Positions 53,569-60,801 of a DNA stretch of 64,000 nt are shown here, piece by piece. Numbering within the stretch: position 1 is the stretch's first letter; each line of letters opens with the position of its first letter. The DNA lies in the NCBI GenBank assembly GCA_963975425.1, contig CAXBGS010000001.1, positions 248,001 to 312,000 on the forward strand, read 5' to 3'. The translations under genes and the position numbers were made by a program. Under the pieces are notes generated by a model that was given only the letters and a program-made list of their open reading frames with translations, ran no database searches and had not been told where the DNA came from. This DNA is from CAXBGS01 sp963975425 (GTDB lineage: Bacteria; Planctomycetota; Planctomycetia; Pirellulales; Pirellulaceae).

Positions 53569-53763
53569 TTATCTCTCCTGTTGTCTTTCGTTTTGGATTT
53601 GTGATTGAGCGCCGTAGAACTCACTGGTGAGCGTTTCGGAGCGTTTTGTGCCAATAGCGGATTCCAGGAAGCGACTCGCCTCGCGGCACTCGCTTCCTGC
53701 GAATCCCTGGGTTTCAACTTTCGATTCGCCGTCCGGCGCGATCGTGATTGCGATGGTTTTCAA
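53569..53763 (-). CDS. DUF2997 protein
   Basis: 64 residues from TTG 53763, the TTGA overlapping the stop of the DUF1257 gene. KTIAITIAPDGESKVETQGF, AGSECREASRFLESAIGTK, then SETLTSEFYG is the whole DUF2997 domain (TI.I.P.G...V.T.GF.G..C..A..FLE.AlG). These small proteins almost always accompany DUF1257, probably as a complex. Function unknown. Confidence 0.8.
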   Translation of the reverse strand: MKTIAITIAPDGESKVETQGFAGSECREASRFLESAIGTKRSETLTSEFYGAQSQIQNERQQER

Positions 53764-54128
53764 CTATCGCTCCCAACAAGAACCGCGAGCTTGATGGAGC
53801 CATCGGCTAACGATTGCTCGGTGACGCAGTACCCTCGCTTGCGGGCTTCAATAATTGATTTCTCAACCGCGTAGCTCTGAATCAGTCGATCGAGCAAAGC
53901 CTGCTCTCCCCAATGGCCTTCGTAGTTGTCGTACTTGACGACGCCCTCGTTTGTATTGCACACCACAGGGTAGCGCCAGCGAGGCAACGAAACGCAATAG
54001 CCGGTAGCCTCATCGCTAAACAGCTTCACGGTTCGATGAACCGGTTCGTCCAGCTGCATCCGCCGACAAGCGGATCGCAATGCGATCGGATCACGGATTT
54101 CGGTTGAGATCGTAACGATGTGTGAGAT
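53760..54128 (-). CDS. DUF1257 (ycf35-like) protein with ATC start codon
   Basis: The domain reads SHIVTISTEIRDPIALRSAC, RRMQLDEPVHRTVKLFSDEA, TGYCVSLPRWRYPVVCNTNE and so on, the ycf35/DUF1257 family. Homologues begin with the MSHIVTISTE segment, so translation should start at 54128. There the codon is ATC, correctly spaced behind AAGGAG (54137-54142 region). No ATG/GTG/TTG exists until TTG 54080, which would remove 16 conserved residues. Either ATC is used as a weak start or an ATG was mutated. ycf35 function is unresolved in plastids and cyanobacteria; here it is tied to DUF2997 and a ycf46-like ATPase. Confidence 0.7.
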   Translation of the reverse strand: MSHIVTISTEIRDPIALRSACRRMQLDEPVHRTVKLFSDEATGYCVSLPRWRYPVVCNTNEGVVKYDNYEGHWGEQALLDRLIQSYAVEKSIIEARKRGYCVTEQSLADGSIKLAVLVGSDS

Positions 54129-54157
54129 GTTTTTCTCCTTTGCAAATGTTTTGGTGT

Positions 54158-54661
54158 CTACTTTGGGTGATCCGAGCCATCGGATAACTCAGCCAACCGA
54201 TGGGGCGGTGGTGCGTCGTTGCGACTCAGCAGAAAGGGTTGTTTGGCGGTGAGATCATCGAGCATGATTTCAACCATGGCATGGTCGTCTCCTGCATCCT
54301 GCGGACGGGCCAACAGTAGCCAAGCCAGAGCGAGGGGTAACGAACACGCCAGCAACAGTCCGACGTTAGTGATTGCCGCCGCGACGAGTGAATCCCAGCT
54401 TCGCTGAGAAGCAATGGACTGTCGTTCGCTTTCAAGGCGATCTCGCTGATAACCAATCGCTGCTCGTTCCGCTTGAACGTCGCGCTGTAGTTCAGCAACC
54501 GAGCGTTGCAGCTCTGCTGAATGACGGTTTTGCTCGGCTTGCCGTTGCTCATGTCGTTCTGACATTTCAGCGAGCCGAGTGTTCTCGTCCTTTTCACAGC
54601 CGACTGTCGTCAGAATCACGATCATCGCGATCGAAGTGAACGGGTTGGAATTCGTTCGCAT
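54158..54661 (-). CDS. lipoprotein with coiled coil and membrane helix
   Basis: 167 residues from ATG 54661, with GGAGG upstream. The lipoprotein signal IAMIVILTTVGCEKDE (lipobox cysteine near 22) is followed by a coiled coil (MSERHEQRQAEQNRHSAELQ, then RSVAELQRDVQAERAAIGYQ), a membrane helix (AAAITNVGLLLACSLPLALA) and a short acidic tail. No family known. It starts inside the preceding small membrane protein gene, so the two are co-translated. Confidence 0.6.
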   Translation of the reverse strand: MRTNSNPFTSIAMIVILTTVGCEKDENTRLAEMSERHEQRQAEQNRHSAELQRSVAELQRDVQAERAAIGYQRDRLESERQSIASQRSWDSLVAAAITNVGLLLACSLPLALAWLLLARPQDAGDDHAMVEIMLDDLTAKQPFLLSRNDAPPPHRLAELSDGSDHPK

Positions 54662-54791
54662 TGGACCTCCAGCGATCAATGAGGCGTTTTAGGATGGATT
54701 GCAATGCCATGCGAAGCCGTCGCTCCCGGACCAGTGCGGACACGGCCAGGAGCAAGGCGATCGAGAGGAATGCAAGAACAATGTGTGCCAA
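54594..54791 (-). CDS. small membrane protein, first gene of the DUF1257/AAA operon
   Basis: 65 residues from TTG 54791, which follows a perfect AAGGAGG at 8 bases; a GTG at 54836 is the longer alternative without such a site. One membrane helix (LAHIVLAFLSIALLLAVSAL) then a basic cytoplasmic tail (VRERRLRMALQSILKRLIDR). Function unknown. Confidence 0.5.
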   Translation of the reverse strand: MAHIVLAFLSIALLLAVSALVRERRLRMALQSILKRLIDRWRSNANEFQPVHFDRDDRDSDDSRL

Positions 54792-54856
54792 GATCAGCAC
54801 CTCCTTGGGTTTGGGTAAAGTGAATTGGGTCTCCACAGGCTAAGGATTCCCTCATG

Positions 54857-54886
54857 TAATATGCCCCGTTTTTGCTGTGAATTTAG
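54857..54886 (-). repeat. 30-nt motif, copy A
   Basis: TAATATGCC...TTTAG over exactly 30 bases, 66 bases upstream of the first gene of the DUF1257/AAA operon. One of four copies (others at 57278, 57548, 57629), all in the same orientation; the invariant parts are TAATATGCC and TTTAG. Confidence 0.7.
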
Positions 54887-55044
54887 CTGTCGGAGTCAAC
54901 CGCCACGTTCTCTGACGCATCGACGTGTCGTTGGTCACGCCGATGTGCCTGCACAATCAGGAATGCCAGGTTGGACGCAAGCTGATCTCTTTCGGCCGCA
55001 GTGTTTTCATCACGGGTTTCGTCATGTTCATCGTTTTGCTGCAT
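54883..55044 (-). CDS. small hydrophilic protein downstream of the recombinase
   Basis: 53 residues from ATG 55044, with AGAAGGA close upstream. Acidic N-terminus (MQQNDEHDETRDENTAAERD) and a short helix (QLASNLAFLIVQAHRRDQRH). Small proteins with a similar SNLAFLIVxxHR helix accompany serine recombinases in this phylum, as far as I recall. It follows the recombinase in the same direction. Confidence 0.45.
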   Translation of the reverse strand: MQQNDEHDETRDENTAAERDQLASNLAFLIVQAHRRDQRHVDASENVAVDSDS

Positions 55045-55131
55045 AAGTCCTTCTTGTTTCAGGTTGGATGGGCGCATGAAAAACGCCTCATCCAGTAGGC
55101 GAGGCGTAGACTCTTCAGCCAGTCACCGCGA

Positions 55132-57186
55132 TCAGGCTGATCGACGCTTTTTGCCGTTGTTGTACGGAACCTTTGGGGCTTCAAGACCCTGCATCTCGTA
55201 CCAGCGATGATAGCTGTACCAGACATTCCCGGAGTTGACCTTGTGACCCTCACGCTGCAATTGCTTGGCTGCTTCGCGATGGCTCATCTTTTCAACGTCA
55301 ATGAGTTCATGAACCCGCTCGACAATGAGGTCCAGCCGTGGTGGTTTACGCAGCCAAACCGTCATGGGTCGGATTGCAGGATCCTCGTCTTCGGTTTGCA
55401 ACGATGAACCAAACCCGCGAATCAGCCGCGGTACGAAGACACCGATCACATTGGTTCGTTTCCGTTTGTTGCGGTGCTCAACGCGAACCATAATCGCTCC
55501 GCCCGTCACTGCCCGAAAAACTGCAAGAGCCTTGTACACGGCATCGTCGCCGAGTTCACCAGCAGCAGCCTCATGAAGTATTTCTGCCATCATCGAGAGT
55601 CGGTGACGAATCTGTTCGCGTGTGAGCGTGTTCGTCATTCCTTCAACTGCTCTCCGCAAGCGGTCGATCTCGTCTTGAACCGCGCTGCGTTCCGATTGAG
55701 CAGAACGTAATCGAGATTTGATCTCGTCCCGATCGGATTTCGTCCCCTCACCCGACATTTCAAACAAATCGTTGATGCGATTATTGAGAATGCTGAGCTG
55801 CTTTTGAGAATGCGCGAACTGTTCGTCCAAACCATGTTCTGCCTTGGAGTCCAATTCACGGCTTTTATGCGCAACCGTCTCGATCAACTCCTCGTCGCCT
55901 GAAATCAACGTGGCCAGACTTTTGCAAATGGCTTCGACGGCGTCTTGTCGGCGCACAGCCGACTTGCGATGGCATTGATCGCCGTTTTTACACTGCATCG
56001 CCTTGCCCATCGCACCGGTTTGATAGAAACGAACGGGTAACTCACGTGTGCTGCAGCTTTCACAAAGAAAACAGTCGGTGGTGAGATCCCAGAGTTTCAG
56101 CGTCTTGGGTTTTCGCGGTCCACGAGGCCCCGCTTTTTGTGAGTTGAACTTTACTTGTAGTGCTTCAAACATTTCATCAGACAGTATTCTGAGTTCTTCG
56201 CACTGTAGTGTCGTCACTTCATCATCGGGCTGTTTGACTTGTTTGACATTGTCGAGCTTGGTCGAAAATTGATTGCGGCGGCGACCAAATTCCCATCTCC
56301 CGATTAGCCGAGGGTTTGTGAATAGCCGACGATAGCAGGCATAGTTCAACTTGCCACTCGTCGCTCGCGGGTCGACCGGCCCGCCCGCGGCATTCCAACG
56401 ACGCACGCCTTCTCGAACCGGCATGCCATCGAGCAGGAGTTGCGCGTGCTCGAGTATCAGTTTTGCGGCCCTCGGGTCAACCTCCGGCATGGTTCGAGGG
56501 CGTTCTCGATTGGTCAGCGGAGCATGGGGGATCTCCTTGCGGCGATACCCGATACCAGTGGCTCCCGTCGTCCAATTGTTCAAGAACAAACCCGTCAAGC
56601 CCGCACGAACGTGGTCTGCGATCGCATCAAGTAACATGTCGTCCATGATTCCGTGGATCTGCAATTGCAGCTTCCAAGTCTTGCGATCATTGGTATCGAT
56701 GCCCTGCGACACGCTGACCGCTCGCAAGCCTTCCTCGACAACCTCCTCGTTGATGAACTGGTATCCCTTGCCAGCTTGTCGAAACAGCCGGCTCGCTTTG
56801 TAGACCAGTAGCACCTCCGCAAGACGCTGACTAAGAATCGCCTTTGCGCGATCGAGCCCAGCACGTCGTGTCCGCTTTCCCTTGACGCCTTCGTCAACGG
56901 AAATGAATTCCGGGGGGACGTAGATGCGATTCTTGGCAGCCCATTGGATGTTCTCTCGGACTTGATCATCCGTCGAATGCTGCAACTTCGTACTGAATCG
57001 AGAGTAGATCGTTCCGATGTCGTATTCATTGGTCATCGCCCACGCTGTCCGTTTCTCCAATGACGTGTGGGATTGGAAACCGGTCAGATCTAACTTTTGC
57101 ATGGCAGCCATTTCCGACCACCATTTGCAGGCACTGCGACGAAGGGCTTCGTCGGCACTGCCAATGCTTGAAATAATTTGGCTCAT
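55132..57186 (-). CDS. serine recombinase (second)
   Basis: 684 residues from ATG 57186, with AAGGAG upstream. Resolvase domain: IGTIYSRFSTKLQHSTDDQV (nucleophilic serine), ISVDEGVKGKRTRRAGLDRA, VLLVYKASRLFRQAGKGYQF, LRAVSVSQGIDT. Recombinase domain: RRWNAAGGPVDPRATSGKLN, YRRLFTNPRLIGRWEFGRRR. Zinc ribbon: CFLCESCSTRELPVRFYQTG with later CKNGDQC; then a coiled coil and a C-terminal HTH (MSHREAAKQLQREGHKVNSG). It is shorter than and clearly different from the 22237-24729 recombinase. It lies between the Ubl locus and the integrase and may have brought in the Ubl locus. Confidence 0.85.
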   Translation of the reverse strand: MSQIISSIGSADEALRRSACKWWSEMAAMQKLDLTGFQSHTSLEKRTAWAMTNEYDIGTIYSRFSTKLQHSTDDQVRENIQWAAKNRIYVPPEFISVDEGVKGKRTRRAGLDRAKAILSQRLAEVLLVYKASRLFRQAGKGYQFINEEVVEEGLRAVSVSQGIDTNDRKTWKLQLQIHGIMDDMLLDAIADHVRAGLTGLFLNNWTTGATGIGYRRKEIPHAPLTNRERPRTMPEVDPRAAKLILEHAQLLLDGMPVREGVRRWNAAGGPVDPRATSGKLNYACYRRLFTNPRLIGRWEFGRRRNQFSTKLDNVKQVKQPDDEVTTLQCEELRILSDEMFEALQVKFNSQKAGPRGPRKPKTLKLWDLTTDCFLCESCSTRELPVRFYQTGAMGKAMQCKNGDQCHRKSAVRRQDAVEAICKSLATLISGDEELIETVAHKSRELDSKAEHGLDEQFAHSQKQLSILNNRINDLFEMSGEGTKSDRDEIKSRLRSAQSERSAVQDEIDRLRRAVEGMTNTLTREQIRHRLSMMAEILHEAAAGELGDDAVYKALAVFRAVTGGAIMVRVEHRNKRKRTNVIGVFVPRLIRGFGSSLQTEDEDPAIRPMTVWLRKPPRLDLIVERVHELIDVEKMSHREAAKQLQREGHKVNSGNVWYSYHRWYEMQGLEAPKVPYNNGKKRRSA

Positions 57187-57277
57187 CCAAAGCTCCTTTT
57201 GAATTGGTCAATTGACGTTCAATCAACAACAGATGGCCGATTGCGAGGCTGTCCAATAGATAGACAAACCCTTCAAG

Positions 57278-57307
57278 TAATATGCCGCGATTTCGCTCTG
57301 TATTTAG
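57278..57307 (-). repeat. 30-nt motif, copy B
   Basis: TAATATGCCGCGATTTCGCT...TTTAG, 92 bases upstream of the serine recombinase start. Shares GCGGCATATTA (minus strand) with copies C and D. Apart from copies B-D I see no gene in 57187-57713. Confidence 0.7.
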
Positions 57308-57547
57308 GACGATCGATCGTCTTCATTAAGCCTGTATACGATGCAAGCGATGGACAGTACTCCGTGTCCTCTAGCCGATCCATAGAATCAACGAAATTGA
57401 CGTCGAGAGCACAGCAGCACGAGCGTCAAGGATTCTTGGTTAACAGAAGAGCCCGGCTCAGCATGACTGAGTCGGGCTCGCTCCGTGATCCAATGCTCGC
57501 TCTCGGACGACTAAAAATTTGGCATGATCGCCATAACACTACACGAC

Positions 57548-57577
57548 TAATATGCCGCGTTTTTGTGATTGATTTAG
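57548..57577 (-). repeat. 30-nt motif, copy C
   Basis: TAATATGCCGCGTTTTTGTG...TTTAG, same length and orientation as copy B, 270 bases further upstream of the recombinase. Confidence 0.7.
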
Positions 57578-57628
57578 GTGTTGTCGGTTGTCCATCGAAA
57601 GCTGGATGGATAACCGGATTCTCTCGCT

Positions 57629-57658
57629 TAATATGCCGCAAAAACGCGATCAGTTTAG
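57629..57658 (-). repeat. 30-nt motif, copy D
   Basis: TAATATGCCGCAAAAACGCG...TTTAG, 81 bases from copy C and 56 bases before the end of the integrase gene. The central bases differ most from the other copies. Confidence 0.65.
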
Positions 57659-57713
57659 CATCACGATGAGCGAATCCGGTCTTTTGGGTAGTGGTTCGGA
57701 GGCGATCGGCGTG

Positions 57714-58862
57714 TTAACCGGCCTTTCGCTTCTTTTTCGTCTTCCCGAGTGCGGCCCAAAGCGGATCGTTGTAGTCGTCAGCCCATTGCGCGTAGTGATC
57801 CCAACAAACTTTCGGTGTGTTACCCATCAATCCGGCCAGGACTTCGATCGAGACGGGGTTGCCGGTGTAATAACCCGACAAAGTTCGCTTAGCAAACGTG
57901 TGCCGACACGTGTAAGTCACGCGATCATCGGGCAACTTCAGCTTCTTCTTCAGTTCACAGAAGTGTTGGACGCCATTGCAGCGTTTCCACTGCCGTCCGT
58001 GCTTGGTGCGAACCAGTGGAATGCCAGATCCCTTCGGCGCGGTCAGCATTAACTGTCGTGTGATCGTCTCCATCTCGTCACAAAGCATGATCCGACGGTC
58101 TTTCCCCGTTTTCTTCGCGGCTTTGTGACCATGCTTGCCATCCTCCGTGCGTGCTTTCAACAGGTAGAACATCCCGTGAGGCGTTTCGACGACATGGTCG
58201 GCGGTTACTACAGCCATTTCCGCGTACGGACGAGCCCCAGTGAGGATACAACACTTCAAAAACAGAGCATGCGCGTCGTTGGTCGCCGCATAGATCCGCT
58301 CTTCCTCCTCGGGACTGAACGAAGTCACGCGCGCGGTCGCCGCTGGCTTCTGATAGCTCGCGACAGGGTTGACATCGAGATCATCAAACTTGCAACAGAA
58401 GTTGAACGCCGCTTTGATGCACGCGATAACATTCCGCTGCGTGTTGTTGTTCCACGTCTTGTGCTTCTGAAGCCAAGTCCGAAGGTGTTTCTTCTTCAGC
58501 TCGGGCACCGTCAGTGCTCCGCAGTAACCACAAAACTCGTTCAGCCAGGACTTGCTCAGTGTCACCCACTCCGGTGACGCCGTGTTCGTCAAATCCGCGA
58601 GATAAATTTCGCAAACTTGAGCGACGGTCCAGTCTTTCGACGAAGCCGAAACCACAGGCGTTAGCTCGTCGGTCAGCTTGATCCGAGCCAGGGCCAGCTG
58701 AGCTGCTTCCTTGTTGTCTTTGCCGCGAATTCGTTCACCGTTCTCGTCAAAGAGGGCTTCCCTCTTCTTCGTCCCCGGCGGGGTGAAATACCAGCAGTCC
58801 GTTTGTTTCCAGTGCCACGCAGACCCATGCTGCTGGCGCCGTGATTTTCGATTCCTTGCCAT
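57714..58862 (-). CDS. tyrosine recombinase (phage-type integrase)
   Basis: 382 residues from ATG 58862. The N-terminal core-binding domain (WTVAQVCEIYLADLTNTASP, then LRTWLQKHKTWNNNTQRNVI) precedes the catalytic domain with the conserved residues visible: R in LTGARPYAEMAVV, K region KTGKDRRIML, H-x-x-R in RVTYTCRHTFAKRTLSGYY, and the nucleophile tyrosine in VCWDHYAQWAD. Complete. It sits at the right edge of the accessory DNA, next to conserved chromosomal genes, as expected for an integrase beside its attachment site. Confidence 0.85.
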   Translation of the reverse strand: MARNRKSRRQQHGSAWHWKQTDCWYFTPPGTKKREALFDENGERIRGKDNKEAAQLALARIKLTDELTPVVSASSKDWTVAQVCEIYLADLTNTASPEWVTLSKSWLNEFCGYCGALTVPELKKKHLRTWLQKHKTWNNNTQRNVIACIKAAFNFCCKFDDLDVNPVASYQKPAATARVTSFSPEEEERIYAATNDAHALFLKCCILTGARPYAEMAVVTADHVVETPHGMFYLLKARTEDGKHGHKAAKKTGKDRRIMLCDEMETITRQLMLTAPKGSGIPLVRTKHGRQWKRCNGVQHFCELKKKLKLPDDRVTYTCRHTFAKRTLSGYYTGNPVSIEVLAGLMGNTPKVCWDHYAQWADDYNDPLWAALGKTKKKRKAG

Positions 58863-58940
58863 TTGAAATTGACCTTTTGGGGGTTGTCCCGGTTGCCGCC
58901 GGGAATTGACTTGTGAAATGAGAGAGAAGACACTGGGGTT

Positions 58941-59014
58941 GGGAACCGAGTTCGGTTCCTTGCCGCCAAGGGATCGACATACGGTTTGCCGACCGTGGTC
59001 CCTTGGTTTTTTTT
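58941..59014 (+). terminator. hairpin and strong terminator without an upstream gene (possible small RNA)
   Basis: GGAACCGA-GT-TCGGTTCC (58942-58959), then CCAAGGGA (58966-58973) pairing with TCCCTTGG (58999-59006) and eight T. Read rightwards it is a textbook terminator, yet the only gene to its left runs the other way. TTGACT with a GACACT 17 bases on lies just upstream. Either a small RNA of about 70 bases or the 3' end of a gene lost at the integration boundary. No tRNA was recognised here. Confidence 0.5.
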
Positions 59015-59117
59015 ATGCGCAGACTTGACCACCGAGAGTGGTGGGCCTCGTGATCGAAACGAATGCCATAGACCGATGGTCCGTGCGGCATCCGCCATCC
59101 TAAGAAGGGGATTCAAC

Positions 59118-60728
59118 ATGATTCAGTTCCTTGCCAAGACGCTGGCCTCTGGCCAGGGAAAATTCGATTGCCGCCGAACATTCCCACGTCATTTGCTACA
59201 CAGAATAACTACACTCGCCCTCGCGGCTTGCACAGCACTCTTCGCACAAACCCTTTATACAACGCCACTTAAAGCAGAGTCAACCGACCGCCCAAACATC
59301 GTTTTGATACTTGCCGACGACCTGGGTTGGGGTGACCTGTCATGCTATGGAAATAAAGACCGAGAAACGCCGCACTTGGAGCGTATGGCGCAGCAGGGAG
59401 CCAGGCTTACCGACTTTTACGTGTCGACCGCCAGCTGTGGGCCGTCACGCGCGGCGCTCTTAACGGGGCGTTATCCATACCGGACGGGTGTCTCGCGGAA
59501 TCCGACCCCCGATGCAGGACTAGATCACGGCATCCGCGAAAGCGAAACAACACTGGGCGAGCTGCTGCAATCTGCCGGTTACGCCACCAAATGCATTGGA
59601 AAATGGCACTTGGGACATTTGCCGCCGTACTATCCCACTCGCAACGGATTCGATGAATACTTCGGCATTTTGTATTCCAATGACATGCGTCCGGTCATGT
59701 TGTGTCGCGACGATCAAGCGGTCGAGTATCCAGTTGTTCAGTCTTATCTGACACAACGTTATACGTCCGAAGCGACGGACTTCATTCGTCAACATCGTGA
59801 CGAACCTTTCTTTGTCTATTTGCCGCACGCGATGCCGCACAAACCGCTTGCGGCGTCGGAATCGTTCTATACGCCTCAGACGCGAGACAACTTGTACTCA
59901 GACGTGGTGCGTGAACTCGACTGGTCTGTCGGCCAAGTATTGGAAACGATTCGCGAACTTGAACTGGAAAAGAACACGCTTGTGATCTTTTCATCCGACA
60001 ATGGGCCTTGGTTCGGAGGCAGCACCGGTGGACTGCGCGGGATGAAAGGTTCGAACTGGGAAGGTGGCATTCGAGTGCCAGGGATCGTGTGGTGGCCCGG
60101 TCGTATTCCCGGCGGCCAAGTGATTTCGACGCCCTGTGCGACGATCGACGTGCTGCCCACGATCGCCGCATTGGTGGACCAACCGATTGATCACCTTCAC
60201 GTGGATGGACATAACATCATGCCCGTGCTGGACGGTTCCAAAGCGACTTTGTCGCGACAAATTTATGCGTGGACCGGAACGACGCTAGGATCGATACGCG
60301 AAGGCAAATGGAAACTGCACGTTTCCAAGCCACGAGCGCGACCGCGAGGCAAAGCAACCGACGAGTGGATCGACCCGCGCGGTCCGGACGGCTTTACCCT
60401 GATCGCACCCCCGGAACAATACGAGCCGTGGCAGTACCCCAGCGACGCCGACGGACCGGACACCGCTCCTGCTATCGCCGGAACGCTGTTTGACCTGAGC
60501 ACCGATCCAGGCGAGCAACGCGACCTGGCCGCGGCCAACCCCGACATCGTGCAACGACTGACCAAACTGGCCGACAAAGCGATCGCCGACGCAACGCTGC
60601 ACATTGAAAAGCAGCCGCCACGCCCCAACACCCAATTCTATGCCGGTCCGGGTCGCATCACGGCTGAGAATGCCGTTCCGATCAAGCAAGCGCTCGACAC
60701 GACACGAGACCGCAAGACGCCCGAATGA
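59118..60728 (+). CDS. secreted sulfatase (formylglycine-dependent)
   Basis: 536 residues from ATG 59118. A long N-terminal leader with a hydrophobic core (ITTLALAACTALFAQTLYTT) is followed by the sulfatase fold: PNIVLILADDLGWGDLSCYG (metal aspartates), the formylglycine site STASCGPSRAALLTGRYPYR (C-x-P-S-R), KCIGKWHLGH, PFFVYLPHAMPHKPL, and IFSSDNGPWFGG. All key residues are present; the cysteine must be matured to formylglycine. Substrate probably a sulfated polysaccharide. Adjacent second sulfatase in the same direction. Confidence 0.9.
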   Translation: MIQFLAKTLASGQGKFDCRRTFPRHLLHRITTLALAACTALFAQTLYTTPLKAESTDRPNIVLILADDLGWGDLSCYGNKDRETPHLERMAQQGARLTDFYVSTASCGPSRAALLTGRYPYRTGVSRNPTPDAGLDHGIRESETTLGELLQSAGYATKCIGKWHLGHLPPYYPTRNGFDEYFGILYSNDMRPVMLCRDDQAVEYPVVQSYLTQRYTSEATDFIRQHRDEPFFVYLPHAMPHKPLAASESFYTPQTRDNLYSDVVRELDWSVGQVLETIRELELEKNTLVIFSSDNGPWFGGSTGGLRGMKGSNWEGGIRVPGIVWWPGRIPGGQVISTPCATIDVLPTIAALVDQPIDHLHVDGHNIMPVLDGSKATLSRQIYAWTGTTLGSIREGKWKLHVSKPRARPRGKATDEWIDPRGPDGFTLIAPPEQYEPWQYPSDADGPDTAPAIAGTLFDLSTDPGEQRDLAAANPDIVQRLTKLADKAIADATLHIEKQPPRPNTQFYAGPGRITAENAVPIKQALDTTRDRKTPE

Positions 60729-60801
60729 GCGAGAGCGTTCTTCCGCCTACTTTCCAAATCGATTGACGTTCCCCCCCTTTCCAAAGATCGACTGCAACAC
60801 G

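Noticed and set aside
57588..58577. Plus-strand frames opposite the integrase
   Set aside because: Shadow frames; the minus strand has the complete tyrosine recombinase catalytic set.
58863..59117. A tRNA gene as integration target
   Set aside because: I looked for acceptor and T-arm patterns next to the integrase and found only the hairpin and terminator.
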